From: Sordaria brevicollis
Taxonomy: Eukaryota; Ascomycota; Sordariomycetes; Sordariales; Sordariaceae
DNA length: 64,000 bases
Assembly (NCBI GenBank): GCA_033439795.1
Contig: JAUTDP010000012.1
Location: forward strand, 372,001 to 436,000
Direction: 5' to 3'
Notes under the pieces: model-generated
The model's input: only the letters and a program-made list of their open reading frames with translations
Told to the model about the DNA's origin: nothing
The model's database searches: none
Shown here: positions 1 through 11,800 of the stretch, piece by piece
Layout: the number at the start of each line of letters is the position of its first letter
Position numbering within the stretch: the first letter of the stretch is position 1
Position numbers and translations under genes: made by a program

Positions 1-580
1 AAGCAGCAGGGGACTTTGACAGTATTAACCAAACTGTGCTCATATTAATTGCAAGGCTGTGCTGGTGCGGAACGACACAATTGCCCGGGGGAGTTAACAC
101 CTGTGAAAGTACACCACACTTGGAGGGACACTGCACCCAACAGCTTGTACCTACACTACATTACAGCACAGCATCTTCAGTTGGATGCAGTGATCGACTC
201 CCAAGCTCCACGACAACTGTTTCAACTCGACAACATCCCGTCGTCCTCGTCCCTTCCACTTCCGCCTCCTCGACTCTCCCTACACTACAACATTTCGGAG
301 CCTCGATCAAAATCAACCGTCAACACCCGAATACATACCTCCCACGAGTTATCAAAGTCGCAGCCAAGGGATCCCGCAATACGTAACCGAGAATAGCGAC
401 GGGAACCCCATGTTTTGCGACCGAACCCCGTCCTCCCCTTGATCCATCCATCTCTTCCGGAGACATCCAGACAGCAGCAACCTCGACGGCCTGCTGTACG
501 AAAGAACGAACTTGAACGAACCTCGACGACATACCGTATCGCATACGAGCTGAGGACCAGCATCCTCTCGAGTAGCTACA
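1..580. promoter_or_regulatory. Upstream/leader region of the PTM1-like gene
   Basis: No gene is supported here. The stretch is CT-rich with pyrimidine runs (about 230-290), as is common for Neurospora promoters and leaders. It contains short open frames with no recognisable product. It probably holds the promoter and 5' leader of the + strand gene starting at 581; no transcription start can be placed from sequence alone. Confidence 0.4.
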
Positions 581-2383
581 ATGAGGAGCTGGGCGTATGC
601 CTTCTTCCTCCTGGTGCTGTCCGCATGGACGGCACAGGCCTTGGAGGTCAGGCTAGTAAGTGGCAGGCTACACTCACACTACATTGGTCCTACGATCAAC
701 CACACAGAAATGCTGACAGCTTCTGGCAGGACGAAACCGAAGAGAACAGGCAAAGATGTGCGGGCATGTACAGCAAAGAACAATGGACTGGCCCGGTCAA
801 TCCCTTCATCAGTGTCAAGTTTACCGACTTTGGATCCGATGCTGGCGATGATCCCATAGTCAGTCTCCTTATCTTCGAGTGGCAGGATTCGGAGCTCGTT
901 GGTGTCCTTCCCGAGGGCGCCAACCAAAGGATTGGCATCTGCGACCCCCAGTATGTCGAGGCCGGATACTGCAACAAGACCGAGGTTGGAGAGTACATCC
1001 TCGCACCCAACGCCACTGCGAAATCCCATAACATTATCTTTACCGAAGCTATCCATCTCAAGAAATCGAGCCCCGTCAAGTACCAGATCAAGAACACCGG
1101 TTACTACTGCGTCCTCACCGACGGCTTCACGGCCGACAAGTACGAGGCGCTTGTCGAGTTCCGGAACGCCTACGGAGAGCTCCCCGCTACCCAGATCCCC
1201 AAGCTGCCCTTTTATGGCGGCATCACCATCTTGTACGCTCTGGTGTTGGCCTTTTGGGCGTTCCTCTACTTCCAACACAGGTCGGATATCTTGGCTGTGC
1301 AGAACTACATTACAGCTATTCTTATCTTCCTGGTCATTGAAATGCTGATGACCTGGGGTTTCTATGGTACGTTTGCTAGTAGCTTATCCCTTCTCCCTAC
1401 GTAATTGCTAACCATGGTCGACAGACTTCCTCAACCGTCATGGCTCGAACCTCGGCTCCCGTGTACTACTTATCGTGGTAGCCGTCCTCAACGCCGCCCG
1501 CAACTCCTTCTCCTTCTTCCTCCTCCTGATTGTGTGCATGGGTTACGGCGTCGTCAAACTCACACTCGGCCGCACCATGATCTACGTCCGCTGGCTTGCC
1601 ATCGCACACTTCGTCTTCGGTATCGTATATGCCATGACCGGTCTTCTTGTCAACCCAGACAACGCTGGCCCCTTCGTCCTGCTCATCATCCTCCCTCTGG
1701 CGGGTACACTGACGGCCTTTTACGTGTGGACGCTCAACTCGCTCAGCTGGACGCTCAAGGATCTCAAGGAGCGCAAGCAGCACGTCAAGGAGGGCATGTA
1801 CAAGAAGCTGTGGTGGTGCATCCTCATTTCCATCATGGTCATCTTTGGCTTTTTCTTCTGGAACAGCTTCTCGTTTGCCCAAGCCAGCGACCCCGGCTAC
1901 GTCCCCTTCCACTGGAAGACCAGATGGTTCATCCTTGATGGCTGGCCGAACTTGGTCTACTTCGCCGATGTCGCCTTCATTGCGTACGTGTGGCGTCCGA
2001 CTGCGAACAACAAGCGGTTTGCCATGAGTGACGAGGTTGCTCAGGATGACGACGGCACTATCGAGTTCTCGAACTTGGATATCGGTGCTCCGGATGACAG
2101 TGATGACGAGGAGGCTCAGGTTGGCATGAAGGGACAGAAGAACAACCAGAATGAGAATGCGGGCTCGGGTTCGGGTGCGGGTGCTAGTGTGCAGCCGCAA
2201 TCAAGGAATTTGGCTGGACCCAGCAGCTCTTCTCAGCAGCAACAACAGCAACAGAGAAGGCCTAGCCCTCACAGGGATTCGATAGACGGGGAGACCATCT
2301 TTGCGGTGGGCGAGGATGGTGACAAGTTCTCGTCTGATGAGGATAGTGACGAGGAGGGTAATCTTGTTAGGGCCAAGAAGTAA
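581..2383 (+). CDS. PTM1-like GOST-family seven-transmembrane protein
   Basis: Predicted Golgi/endosome membrane protein of the PTM1/GOST (lung seven-transmembrane) family, linked to trafficking in yeast and animals. I read three exons: 581-655, 730-1366 and 1425-2383, giving 556 residues; yeast Ptm1 is of similar size. Intron 1 starts GTAAGT and has a GCTGAC branch; intron 2 starts GTACGT and has GCTAAC. The protein opens with a signal peptide (MRSWAYAFFLLVLSAWTAQA), then a lumenal domain with conserved-looking cysteines (CAGMYS, GICDP, GYCNK, YYCV). Seven hydrophobic segments follow at about residues 185-427, then an acidic and Q-rich cytosolic tail. The 3' splice site of intron 1 is the least certain point: an earlier AG at 718-719 gives the wrong frame. 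The next gene is convergent. Confidence 0.9.
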
Positions 2384-2884
2384 GGTGGTATTTGGTAATA
2401 GGATGTTGACATGGGGAGATTAGAGTAATTAGGTATGAGTCTAATTGTTTTTTTACGAGTACCAGCCTGAACTGTTTTGCTTGTTTATGGCCGAACAATG
2501 TGGCCGTGTATCATATGTTTTCTATGTTTCCAAGTTTCTCCCACATGCTCTCGATGGCGTTCGTTGGATGCATGCATTTTTCCTTTGTCATTCTTCTTTT
2601 TCTGTAAAGAGTCCTCTTTTGTTGTTTAGATATCGGTACAATCAAGCTAGGCGGGCGAGGTCAAGTGGGCGAACATGATAGCATACTCCCTTTGTTCAAC
2701 AGACATGATCCAGGTGCTTACCTATTATACCTGTTAGGTTGTATTGTGGTGCGACCTAAGCATATCGCCGCAGGCAACCTCGGTGTCTCTCGTCGGTCGA
2801 ACCGGAACCAGGAATCAAGCCAGACGTTACTATGAGAAGCAACAATACCTACTATACCTACATGACGACCTAGGTGATAGTCAG
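2384..2884. other. Convergent intergenic spacer
   Basis: This 500-bp spacer separates the stop codons of two convergent genes, so it should hold both 3' untranslated regions and polyadenylation sites. I see T-rich stretches near 2445-2460 and 2575-2625 but no gene, RNA or repeat. Confidence 0.5.
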
Positions 2885-5631
2885 TTAATCATCAATCGTC
2901 ATTACCTCTCGAAAATACTCTATCAGCGGGTGGCTGTCTCTATCCTCATCTAAATCCTCATCCACCTCGTCACCATTCTCATCACCATCCTCATTTTCTT
3001 CCTCATCCTGCTTCTTTCTCCCATTACCATTTCCACTCTCTGCTGCCTCATCAGGGGCACCTTGGTCCTTCACGTCATCTTCATCCTCATCATCACTACT
3101 ATCTGAATGATAGTCCCCTATAAACCCCAAAATATCCTCATCATCATCAGCATCGCTCAAAGCGGCCATATCATCCGCCACATTCCACCATTCTGGTTCT
3201 GAAGGCGGGTAAGTGGATGCGGTTTTGTAGGGGAGGAGACAGGTGTCTGCTTGTTGTTGGTAAGTCTTTTTTGGGGGGCCTGTGTCCCTTCCCATTCCCG
3301 TTCCCGCTCCCGTTGTTCCGTCTACTTGGACTAGAGCGGCAAGAAGACTTTGTTGTGGTCGTTGGTCCTGTCTCTGGACCTGCTTCAGCTCCCCCTGTTC
3401 CTGGTGATGATCCAAACCCGATTGTAGACTACTATCCAAAGTATCAAGCCAGTCGTCTATACCTCCAACCTCATTATGCTTAGCTTTTTGGTTGATAGAG
3501 TTGATAAGTAACCACCGGGAATAGTTGAATGGTTCTAACTTTTCGCCGCGCCAGTTGTAGAGGATGTTGCGGCGGACGAGTTTGGCGAATTCAAAGTCTA
3601 TGGGCTTGGCTTCGGAGGTCCAGAAGTGTTGAAGGCGGGAGAGGCGGTGGGAGAAGTAAGCGGTGGGTGTGGAGGGGGTGAGTTCAAGCTCGGGGTCGGA
3701 GTCGGAATTGGGCTCAGAATCCGGTTCGCATTCTGGGGCAGGTTGTGGATCTGGCAGTTCGGTATCGTTGCCGTTTGGAAAAGAAATAGGATCTGTTGAT
3801 AATTCCTTGGATCCGGGTTGATTCTCTCCGTTTTTCTCTCTTTCTTCTCGTTTGCCCTCCTCCATCTCACATGTCTTGATCACCTCCTCACCTTGTTTCT
3901 TTAGTTCCAAGCTGCTGTTTTGTCGTCTTGCCTCCTCCATATCTTTTCTTCTTCTCATCTCCATCATCCCTTCACTCAAAAACTCTAAACCGGTTTGTTG
4001 CCAGCTAGGTAATGCGAACTGGTTTTGCAAGTCCTCTTGCGTCAACCAATTGAAACCAGAGGGGCAGAGACGGGCTTCGAGGGGGAGGAAGCTCTCTGCC
4101 AAACTCAGCCCTTCTTTCTTCCTCTGGCTTTCACTCCGATCGTGAAGACTGGAGATAGCGTCGAGTATTTGGGAGCGGACAATCCGGAGCAGCTGTTCCT
4201 GGCCTTCTTGACCAGAAGATAAGCCGGGGGAACGGACATAAGCAACGAGAGGAAGCTCGAGTCTTGAGAAAAGAAACTGCTTTATTCCTCCCGCCTTTTT
4301 GGAGGGGGGTATCAACTCCAATATGTCCGATTTGGTTACTTCGACGGCTGTTATGGCGGCGAAGAGAGGGGTGGAGGCGTGATTCTCTCGGCTGAATGGC
4401 TTTCGATTTCGTTTGATAATGTTTTTGTTGAAACAGACATGATTCAATGTCCGCGATGCTTCAGGTTCTTTTGGAACATTATGTGGTATTGGTTTTGGCG
4501 GTTGTGGTGGTGGAGGGAGTGAGGGCGGACTGTTGAGGACAATAGAAGAACATGTTGATTTTGTGGATTTGATGGACCTTCTGGAAAAAGACGTTTTGGA
4601 AGAGACATTAGATCTTGCATCGAAGTCTGGATCAGAATCAGGGTCAACATCTGAGCTGGAGTTTGTATCGTCATTGTTGTCGTCCTCCTCCTCGTCTTCA
4701 TCAACCTTGTCGGCGTTGTCGTTGACTTTTTCGGGTGATGTCGAGAGGTCCCTTCGTGATAATGTGGGATTTGCGTTTGAAAAATTCGCAGACCTTAAAA
4801 ATTTGGTCAAGTTTCTCGTTCCTGAAGCAGTGGAAGAACTTCTCTTCTTCCACCAATCCACATCCTCATCCGAATAATCGTTCTCGATGTCAAACCTGTC
4901 CTGTTGTCGTGATCTCCTGATTACTGACCCTGAAGAACCATCGTGGTCACCCTTTCCGCCATCATCAACAACACTCTCAACGTCACCTTCGTTGTTTTCC
5001 TTTCTCTCGTCCATCTCGACCCTCGTTTCTCTCCTGACCAGCCTCCCCTCCGTATTCACTTTTACCCATCCACCAAAACCATCTTCCACCCACCTTCCAG
5101 CTTCGGACGTGCCACCATCGCCATCACCATCGCCATCCTCACCTACTACCCATATCTCCTCCAACTCCTCATCATTCTCCATCCTCCCCACCTGCCTCAG
5201 CACACACCACCCCCCGCCCTCCTACACCTCCTACACCCACCCTCCAGCCCCCTAACCGGCTCATTCGGATGTCGCGAATAATAATCATACATCTTCCACT
5301 GCCCATCCTGAAAGTTCTCAGCCATGTACTTCTCCTTCCATTTCATCCAGCCAGCTTCGTCAGGCGGGAGCGGAGGCGGTTTGTGGTGGTTTTTTGAGTT
5401 TTGGAGGGAGCAGCGAGAGGAAGAAAGGGTGCAGTGGAGACAGGGAAGGGAGGGGGTGTAGAGGGCTGGTTTTGGGGGTTTTGGTGGAGTGTTGAAATGA
5501 CGGCGAGGGAGGATTGTGTTCTTTGTTGGAGGAGTTGAGGGCCTAGGAATACTATCTGGGATCACGGGAAGGGTCTGGGAGGCTTGGAGGTTTGTGGCCG
5601 TCGGAAGGGATGAGTCGGACATGGTGGACAT
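2885..5631 (-). CDS. Large acidic protein of unknown function
   Basis: I do not recognise this family. Two overlapping open frames on the minus strand (5631 to 5197 and 5203 to 2885) can be joined by a 65-nt intron at 5256-5192 (GTTAGG..GCAG, CTGAG branch). This keeps phase 0 and gives exons 5631-5257 and 5191-2885, 893 residues. The N-terminus is proline-rich and followed by a tryptophan/tyrosine-rich segment (WMKWKEKYMAENFQDGQW). The middle is charged, with a block around PSGFNWLTQEDLQNQF and another around FAKLVRRNILYNWRGEKLEPF that look like folded parts. The C-terminal ~150 residues hold long Asp/Glu runs. If the join is not an intron, a -1 frameshift would be needed. The composition suggests a nuclear or scaffold-type protein, but this is inference only. 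Confidence 0.7.
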
Positions 5632-6167
5632 GGTGCAATAAGGTAGATGGAAAACGGCGGTATGAGGATTGTTGCTTTGCTGTATAACTCAAGGGGCAGT
5701 AGGTCGTGACTGGTTGCGAGGTTCGCGGAGTGAAGATGTTTGTTATGTGCAGGGTTAGTTGAGTATATATGTTGAGTTCCATGATGGCATCCTCCCTCTC
5801 TCTCACCATGAAGATTTCAGTTGTCGCTCGCTGTGTTCCTGGCAGTGGCTTTGTCCACGAAATAGCAAGTGACAAGTGCATTGTAACACGAAACTGTGTC
5901 AGGGGTCTTGGTCGACTTCCAGACTGTTCCTGTTTTCTTTGAGCGTTGAAGAATGTTCATATCCCAGTTATGACAAAGAAACAACAAACTTATCCCTTCG
6001 AGAACTTCTCTTCAGAAATCCATATCAGTTTCTTCTGTTCTGTCCTGTCACTTTCGAGTTTTGAGTGGTCTGAACGATGAACGTCATCACAGTTTCACCT
6101 CTCAACGTCAAATTACCAACCAACCGAAACAAACTCCATTTTTGAAAGTTGAACACTGGTAGAACGA
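5632..6167. promoter_or_regulatory. Spacer between trp-1 stop and the acidic-protein gene
   Basis: Both flanking genes run on the minus strand, so this 536-bp stretch holds the trp-1 3' end and the promoter/leader of the acidic-protein gene. CT/GA-rich tracts occur at about 5790-5815. No coding region or RNA gene is seen. Confidence 0.4.
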
Positions 6168-8456
6168 TTACCTCACAGACTTAGCAGCCTTCACAAACTC
6201 CCTAATCTTCTCCAAGCTCTGCTTGCCCCCCTCCTCCACACCACTGCTCACATCCACACCAATCACCCTCTCACTCAGCTCCCCCAAGCTCTTAACGGTC
6301 TGCGCAACATTACCCGGCTCCAACCCACCGGCAAGCAAGACAGTAACGAGCTCATCCTTCTGCAACTCCTTCTTGACCTCATCCAAGTTCAACAACTCAC
6401 CAGACCCAGCGCCCGAATCCAGCAATGGCACGGCGTGGTACCCACGGGTGGCAAGACCGACCTGGCCAGGCTTGAACTTGCGAATAACGGGGACCGGGAT
6501 GAGGTTAGCCCACTCGAGCGGCTCGTCACCATGGAGCTGAACAATATCAAGGTCGTAGAGGCGCTGCTTCTCGAGGATTTCATCGAGGGGCTGGTTCATG
6601 AAGACGCCAACGAGGAGAGGACCACGCTTGCGGATGATTTCGGCGTTGATGTTGAAGAAGTCTCTGGCGGCGGTGGAGCTCGTTGAAGAGGGCTCGGAGG
6701 AGCCGGTCTTCTTGCTCATGTGCACGGCTTGCGAGATGGAGAGGGCGGTTTCGTGGTCGACGCAGCGCTTGGTTCCGGGCACGAGGATCATGCCGACGAG
6801 ATCGGCGCCGGCTTTGATGGCTTCCGTGGCGGCCTCGGCGGAGCGGGTACCGCAGATTTTGACGAGCAAAGGTTCGGCGGCCGCCTTGGGAGCGGGTCCG
6901 GTCAGGCCGGCGCAGAGCTCGCGGATGAATTGGGTGGCGTCGGGAGCGCGCATGATGGCCTCACCGACGAGGATGCCGTTGACGCCGTCGCGCTTGCAGT
7001 CTAGAACGTCCTGGTGGGTGTTGATGCCGCTGAGGGCGCAGAGGAAGGTGTCGGCGGGGACCATGCTGCGGAGACGGCCGGTGGTGCCGAGGTCAACCTC
7101 GAAACTCTCGAGGTTGCGGTTGTTGACACCGATAACCTTGGCGCCGAGCTTGATGGCCGTGGCCATCTCTTCGGTGTTCTGGACCTCGACTAGAGGCTCC
7201 ATGCCGAGAGAGAGGGAGTACTTGTAGAGACGCTCGAGGAGCTCGTAGTCGAGCATCTTGACAATGAGAAGGACGGTATCGGCACCGGCGAGTCTGGCTT
7301 CGAGGATCTGGTACTCGTCAAAGATGAACTCCTTGCGGAGGACGGCGGGCCGGTTGGGCATGCCGTTGAGGACCTGGCGCACGGCGCGGAGGTCGTCGAT
7401 GCTGCCCTTGAACCACTCTGGCTCGGTCAGGACCGAGATGACACTGGCGCCGGCAAGCGCATACTTGCGAGCCTGCGAAGGAGCGTCGATGTCAAGCGCA
7501 AAGACACCCTTGGAGGGAGATGCCCTCTTGATCTCGGCGCAAAGAGCGACATCAAAGGGAGAGTTGCGAAGACGGTCGACGAGAGAAATCTGAGGAGGAG
7601 CGATGCTCAAGTTGTAAGCGGCCTGGAGATCGGAAGGTCTCTGGGAAGGAATCTGCTTCTGGGCATCCACAGCAGCCTTGCGATGGGCGTAGATCTTCTG
7701 GAGAATGTTGCTCTTCTTGGGTGTGGCAGTGCCGGACTTTGTGCTGGCGGCCTTTGCTTGGGCTTCCTTCTGCAGTCTCTCGTTCTCCTCCCAAGTGCCT
7801 CCCTGCATGTGAAGGAAGTTCCGGAACATGCCACGACCATCGGCAGAGAGAATACTCTCGGGGTGGAACTGAACGCCCTCGATGGTGTACTCCTTGTGGC
7901 GAACACCCATGATGATACCCTTAGAGCCATCCTCCTTTGCGATCCAAGATGTGACCTCCAAGCACTCGGGAAGGGTGACGTGAGTACCAGCAAGAGAGTG
8001 GTATCTTGTTACTGGAAGATCCTGGGAGAGACCGGCATATGCGCCCTTTCCATCGTGACGAAGAGGAGAGGTCTTTCCGTGAAGAATCTCACCGGCAAAG
8101 CTCACATCGCCGCCATAGACATCGAAGATACACTGCTGACCCATGCAAACACCAAAGATGGGGATCTTGCCGGCGAAGTGCTTGATAGCATCGCGAGAGA
8201 TACCGGAGTCGGTTCCGGGATGACCGGGACCAGGGCTGATGACAAGCTGGGTAGGATTCTTTGCGATGAGCTCGTCGATGGTGATTTGGTCGTTGCGGAA
8301 GACGGTCACCTTGGCGCCCTCAAGGACAAGGTACTGGTAGACGTTCCAGGTGAACGAATCATAGTTGTCGATGAGGATGAGGTTGGAGGCGGTTGGCACC
8401 AAGGGTGAAGGATCGGAATCGTGGGGAGAGTGGTCGATGACTGAAGAGGACGCCAT
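6168..8456 (-). CDS. trp-1: Trifunctional tryptophan biosynthesis protein (TrpG-TrpC-TrpF)
   Basis: Single-exon gene of 762 residues in the tryptophan pathway. Residues ~25-225 form the glutamine amidotransferase subunit of anthranilate synthase, with oxyanion-loop SPGPGHPG (74-81), nucleophile Cys104 in FGVCMGQQ, and the FHPES motif later. Residues ~245-510 form indole-3-glycerol-phosphate synthase ([32 protein letters not shown]). Residues ~525-762 form phosphoribosylanthranilate isomerase ([39 protein letters not shown]). This G-C-F order is the known fungal arrangement. The chorismate-binding anthranilate synthase subunit is encoded elsewhere. All three domains look intact and show no RIP damage, although a RIP block lies just upstream of the gene. 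The start at 8456 leaves a short Ser/Pro-rich leader before the first amidotransferase strand ([14 protein letters not shown]). Confidence 0.97.
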   Translation of the reverse strand: MASSSVIDHSPHDSDPSPLVPTASNLILIDNYDSFTWNVYQYLVLEGAKVTVFRNDQITIDELIAKNPTQLVISPGPGHPGTDSGISRDAIKHFAGKIPIFGVCMGQQCIFDVYGGDVSFAGEILHGKTSPLRHDGKGAYAGLSQDLPVTRYHSLAGTHVTLPECLEVTSWIAKEDGSKGIIMGVRHKEYTIEGVQFHPESILSADGRGMFRNFLHMQGGTWEENERLQKEAQAKAASTKSGTATPKKSNILQKIYAHRKAAVDAQKQIPSQRPSDLQAAYNLSIAPPQISLVDRLRNSPFDVALCAEIKRASPSKGVFALDIDAPSQARKYALAGASVISVLTEPEWFKGSIDDLRAVRQVLNGMPNRPAVLRKEFIFDEYQILEARLAGADTVLLIVKMLDYELLERLYKYSLSLGMEPLVEVQNTEEMATAIKLGAKVIGVNNRNLESFEVDLGTTGRLRSMVPADTFLCALSGINTHQDVLDCKRDGVNGILVGEAIMRAPDATQFIRELCAGLTGPAPKAAAEPLLVKICGTRSAEAATEAIKAGADLVGMILVPGTKRCVDHETALSISQAVHMSKKTGSSEPSSTSSTAARDFFNINAEIIRKRGPLLVGVFMNQPLDEILEKQRLYDLDIVQLHGDEPLEWANLIPVPVIRKFKPGQVGLATRGYHAVPLLDSGAGSGELLNLDEVKKELQKDELVTVLLAGGLEPGNVAQTVKSLGELSERVIGVDVSSGVEEGGKQSLEKIREFVKAAKSVR

Positions 8457-8848
8457 TTTGATCTGATGTGAGATATGCGGTCCTCTGTATGGAAGGTGTT
8501 CCTGAAGGAGCAGAGGTGCAGGTCTGGCTGTATGTGGTGTAAATGTCTGTGAGTGTAATTACCAGACAGAACACGAACAAGACGCCCGATTTCGGATGCA
8601 GCAAAGTACTAGTCAATGATGGGTATTGGTAAGTATCAACTCTCACTGAAGACCAGAAATGATATTATACACCTACCTTGAGCTGTTATCTGAGATTGAA
8701 GCAATTTACAAGTGCTTGCGCAAGGTGTCCTTTGTAAGTGAATCACTGGGACTTTATTCAGTATTTAAGCGATGAAGGGCGTCTTTTAGTTGAGTTACTT
8801 TGAGAATGTGTATTATTGAAACGCCCATCCGCACGTTAAGAAGCATAT
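8457..8848 (-). promoter_or_regulatory. trp-1 promoter and leader
   Basis: Upstream of trp-1 on the minus strand. A TGAATCA at 8739-8745 (TGATTCA on the gene strand) is one base from the TGACTCA core of the Gcn4/CPC1 amino-acid control site, which would fit a tryptophan gene, but a single near-match is weak. The leader may hold an intron: on the minus strand a GTAGGTGTA lies near 8675 and a CTCACAG near 8550. If unspliced, an ATG at 8646 opens an upstream frame of about 95 codons that overlaps the trp-1 start in another frame. Confidence 0.4.
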
Positions 8849-8893
8849 GGTCCCCCCCCCCCTCTTCCATCCCAACATCAAATAGGGGGGACC
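8849..8893. repeat. Inverted repeat at the left edge of the RIP block
   Basis: GGTCCCCCC (8849-8857) is exactly complementary to GGGGGGACC (8885-8893), with a C-run and a 27-base loop between. It sits where ordinary sequence changes to RIP-type sequence. It could be a transposon end or a stalled repair product; only the base pattern is seen. Confidence 0.5.
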
Positions 8894-11800
8894 TATACGA
8901 CGAGACGGCAAGAGCGGCGGTTCTATTTATCGCGGTTCGAATTATTAAAATTACGGAGCCCCCTAGACCTATATCCTACCAAATACGGCAATTTCTAAAT
9001 TCAATTAAATTCAAATCGTAGAACGCGTCGCGTTAATCCCCTAAAACTCTATATATACCGCGTTAGATTTTATACGGAAATATTTAATAAATGCGTTGTA
9101 TTTATTTTCATATATATATAAAATTGTATACGGGTATACGTAGAAACGTATTCGATATAGCGTTACGCGTATTAGGAAAATACTATTTCGCGCGTCGTAT
9201 AAGTCGGGAATATGTAGATATTTACCTACGACCGTAATTACGTACCCGATTTTATTATTTAGCGTCCGTTTAATATTTTAAAATCGCTAAATCTAAATAT
9301 TTATTGGAAAAATACTATCCCCCGGCAATTCGAATTTTACCGGCAAAAGGTTAATACCTGGTAATTTAGTTACTTTATTAATAAAACCCATTCCTAGTAA
9401 ATTTTTTACTTTATAATATATTACGTTATTACCTTTTACCCTATTACCTTTTACTACTTTTTACTACCTTTTATTAAATAATAATATTTTTAATTAATAT
9501 TATTTCTTTTATTATTATAATTATTGTATACCGTTAGGAATTATTTTAAATTTGTTATATTTATCGATTTAATACTTTTAAATAATTATACCGACGGTTT
9601 ATTAACCTTTTTAATATTATATTTAATTGTATATTATTTTTAATTGGTAATAATTATTACCCGCTATTTAACCCCGCGATTATTATTTTAAATTGATTTA
9701 CTACTATTTTCCGCCCTATAATACCCCGTAATATTAATATAAGGAAGTCGCGATATTATTTACCCGTAACCGCTAATACCTTTTACCGGGGGTAGTTACT
9801 ACCCGCGATTATTATTCTAAATCGACCCTACTACTTTTTACCCTATTAATACCGTTTACTATTTTAATTATTATTTCGAATATTATTTACCTCCTTTACC
9901 ACCGCGACTTACCGTTTTAAACGATTATTTACTAATAAAAAATAATAAATAATATAATTGCGATAGTAATAAATGCGTAATTATAATTACGAATATAAAT
10001 ATTATTATTTAATAACGTATTTATTAGGTACTTATTAATACCTTTTTAGAAAAGTATAAAAATTTCCTTCTCTCCGCTTCTTTCGACTCTTAAACTCTCC
10101 CCTCTTTATTATATAATAATTATATTTTAATATATAATTATTTCCCGACTTCTTTTAAACGTTATAATACTTTTTATATTTAAATGGTATATTTTTAGCC
10201 GGCTTAGCCGATTTTAATTAATTCCCTTCCCCCTCCTTTTTCTTTTTTTTTATATTACGGCTAATTTTTTTTATTATTATTTTAAATTTCGATCGTTCGC
10301 TACCGTTTTATAATAGGACGGAATTAGCGCCCGGCCGTTCTACGCAAAATTATTTAATTAATAATTAATTTACCCCTTTTTCCTTTACTCTTCCTCTATT
10401 AACTTTTATTAATAATTATTATTAAATATAGTATATTCGACCTTATAGCTGTAGCTATCCTACCAATATAATCCTTCTATTAAAAGGAATCTTCCGCCTC
10501 TTTTAATTCGTCCCGGACACTATTAATAACTTCGATACTTAAAAGCTATAAAATATTTATTAGAGAGTTAAAATTTCCGAATTCTATTTAGGAATTTATT
10601 TTTTAGTAATTAAAAACGATATTAAAGTAATTACCAATTATTTCCCGATTTTTTTTAAAGCTTCGATTTTGGAACCGTTCGCTACTACCCTATAATAAAA
10701 CGGAATCGGCGCCCGGCCTTTTTATACTAAATTACTAAACTAAATTAAAAATATAATTAATTCTTTTATTTCCCTTCCCCTCCCCTCTCCCTTCTTCCCC
10801 CGTTAATTTCTCTATAATAATTACTTTCGACCCTTAAAACCCCGGCCGATACTTAACCGTAAAAAATAATATTACGGTTATCTCCTAACTTCTTTTAAAA
10901 CCTTATTTATATTAAGTCGGCGTCTTATTTATTGTAGTATTCTTCCTTAGAATTTTTCTTTAAAATTCTTCTTTAGAATTAAATAACCATTACTACCGCC
11001 CGACTAAATTAAAAAGAAAATACTAACGGTTAAATAAAGTAAAGCTATTATCGAAATTCTTTTAATCTACTTTTCGGTTTATCTTTCGGTTTATTTTTTA
11101 ATTTATTTTTTAATTTACCTTTCGGTTTATAACTATTCTAATTATATAAGATAGAGGAATTAATAAGAAAATATAATATATATAAAAAGATTAAATTAAT
11201 ATAAAATTTTATTAGTAAAAGGAATCCTAATATTAATATTACTACTTATAATACTTACCGTTAACGAACTATAAATTCCTCTCCTATTTCCTTTTTTATT
11301 ATTATCCCCTTTTAATTATTTAATTAATTAATTAATATTATTTATTTAACGGTAAATCCTTTAAAAAATATATAAGTCTTATTAATAGAATCTTAATATA
11401 CCGTACCGTTTTACTACCTTCGGGTAAATAAGAGCCTATTATAAGTAATTCTATAGCCCGAACCGAAGGGGGTTGTAAATATAATTTAAAGGGTACTAAC
11501 TAATTGGTTACTATTTTAAATTACTAATTTTTCTTTTAGACCGATAATTAGAATAAAAAACGAAAAGGTTTTATTTAATTTATTACTTCTAATACTATAT
11601 CGACTATTACTAATAATAAAAAATATTTAACCGAAGTTTTATTTTTATTACTAGAAAACTAATTTTACCGCCGTACCCCACGGTTACTTATACTTTAAAT
11701 ATTCTACGATATTACTTAAAATCCTCTACCGTTACCGCCGCCTCCCGTTCCGGCATTTTAAAACCCGGTTACTCTTCCGGTTTTTAATTAACGTTTTACC

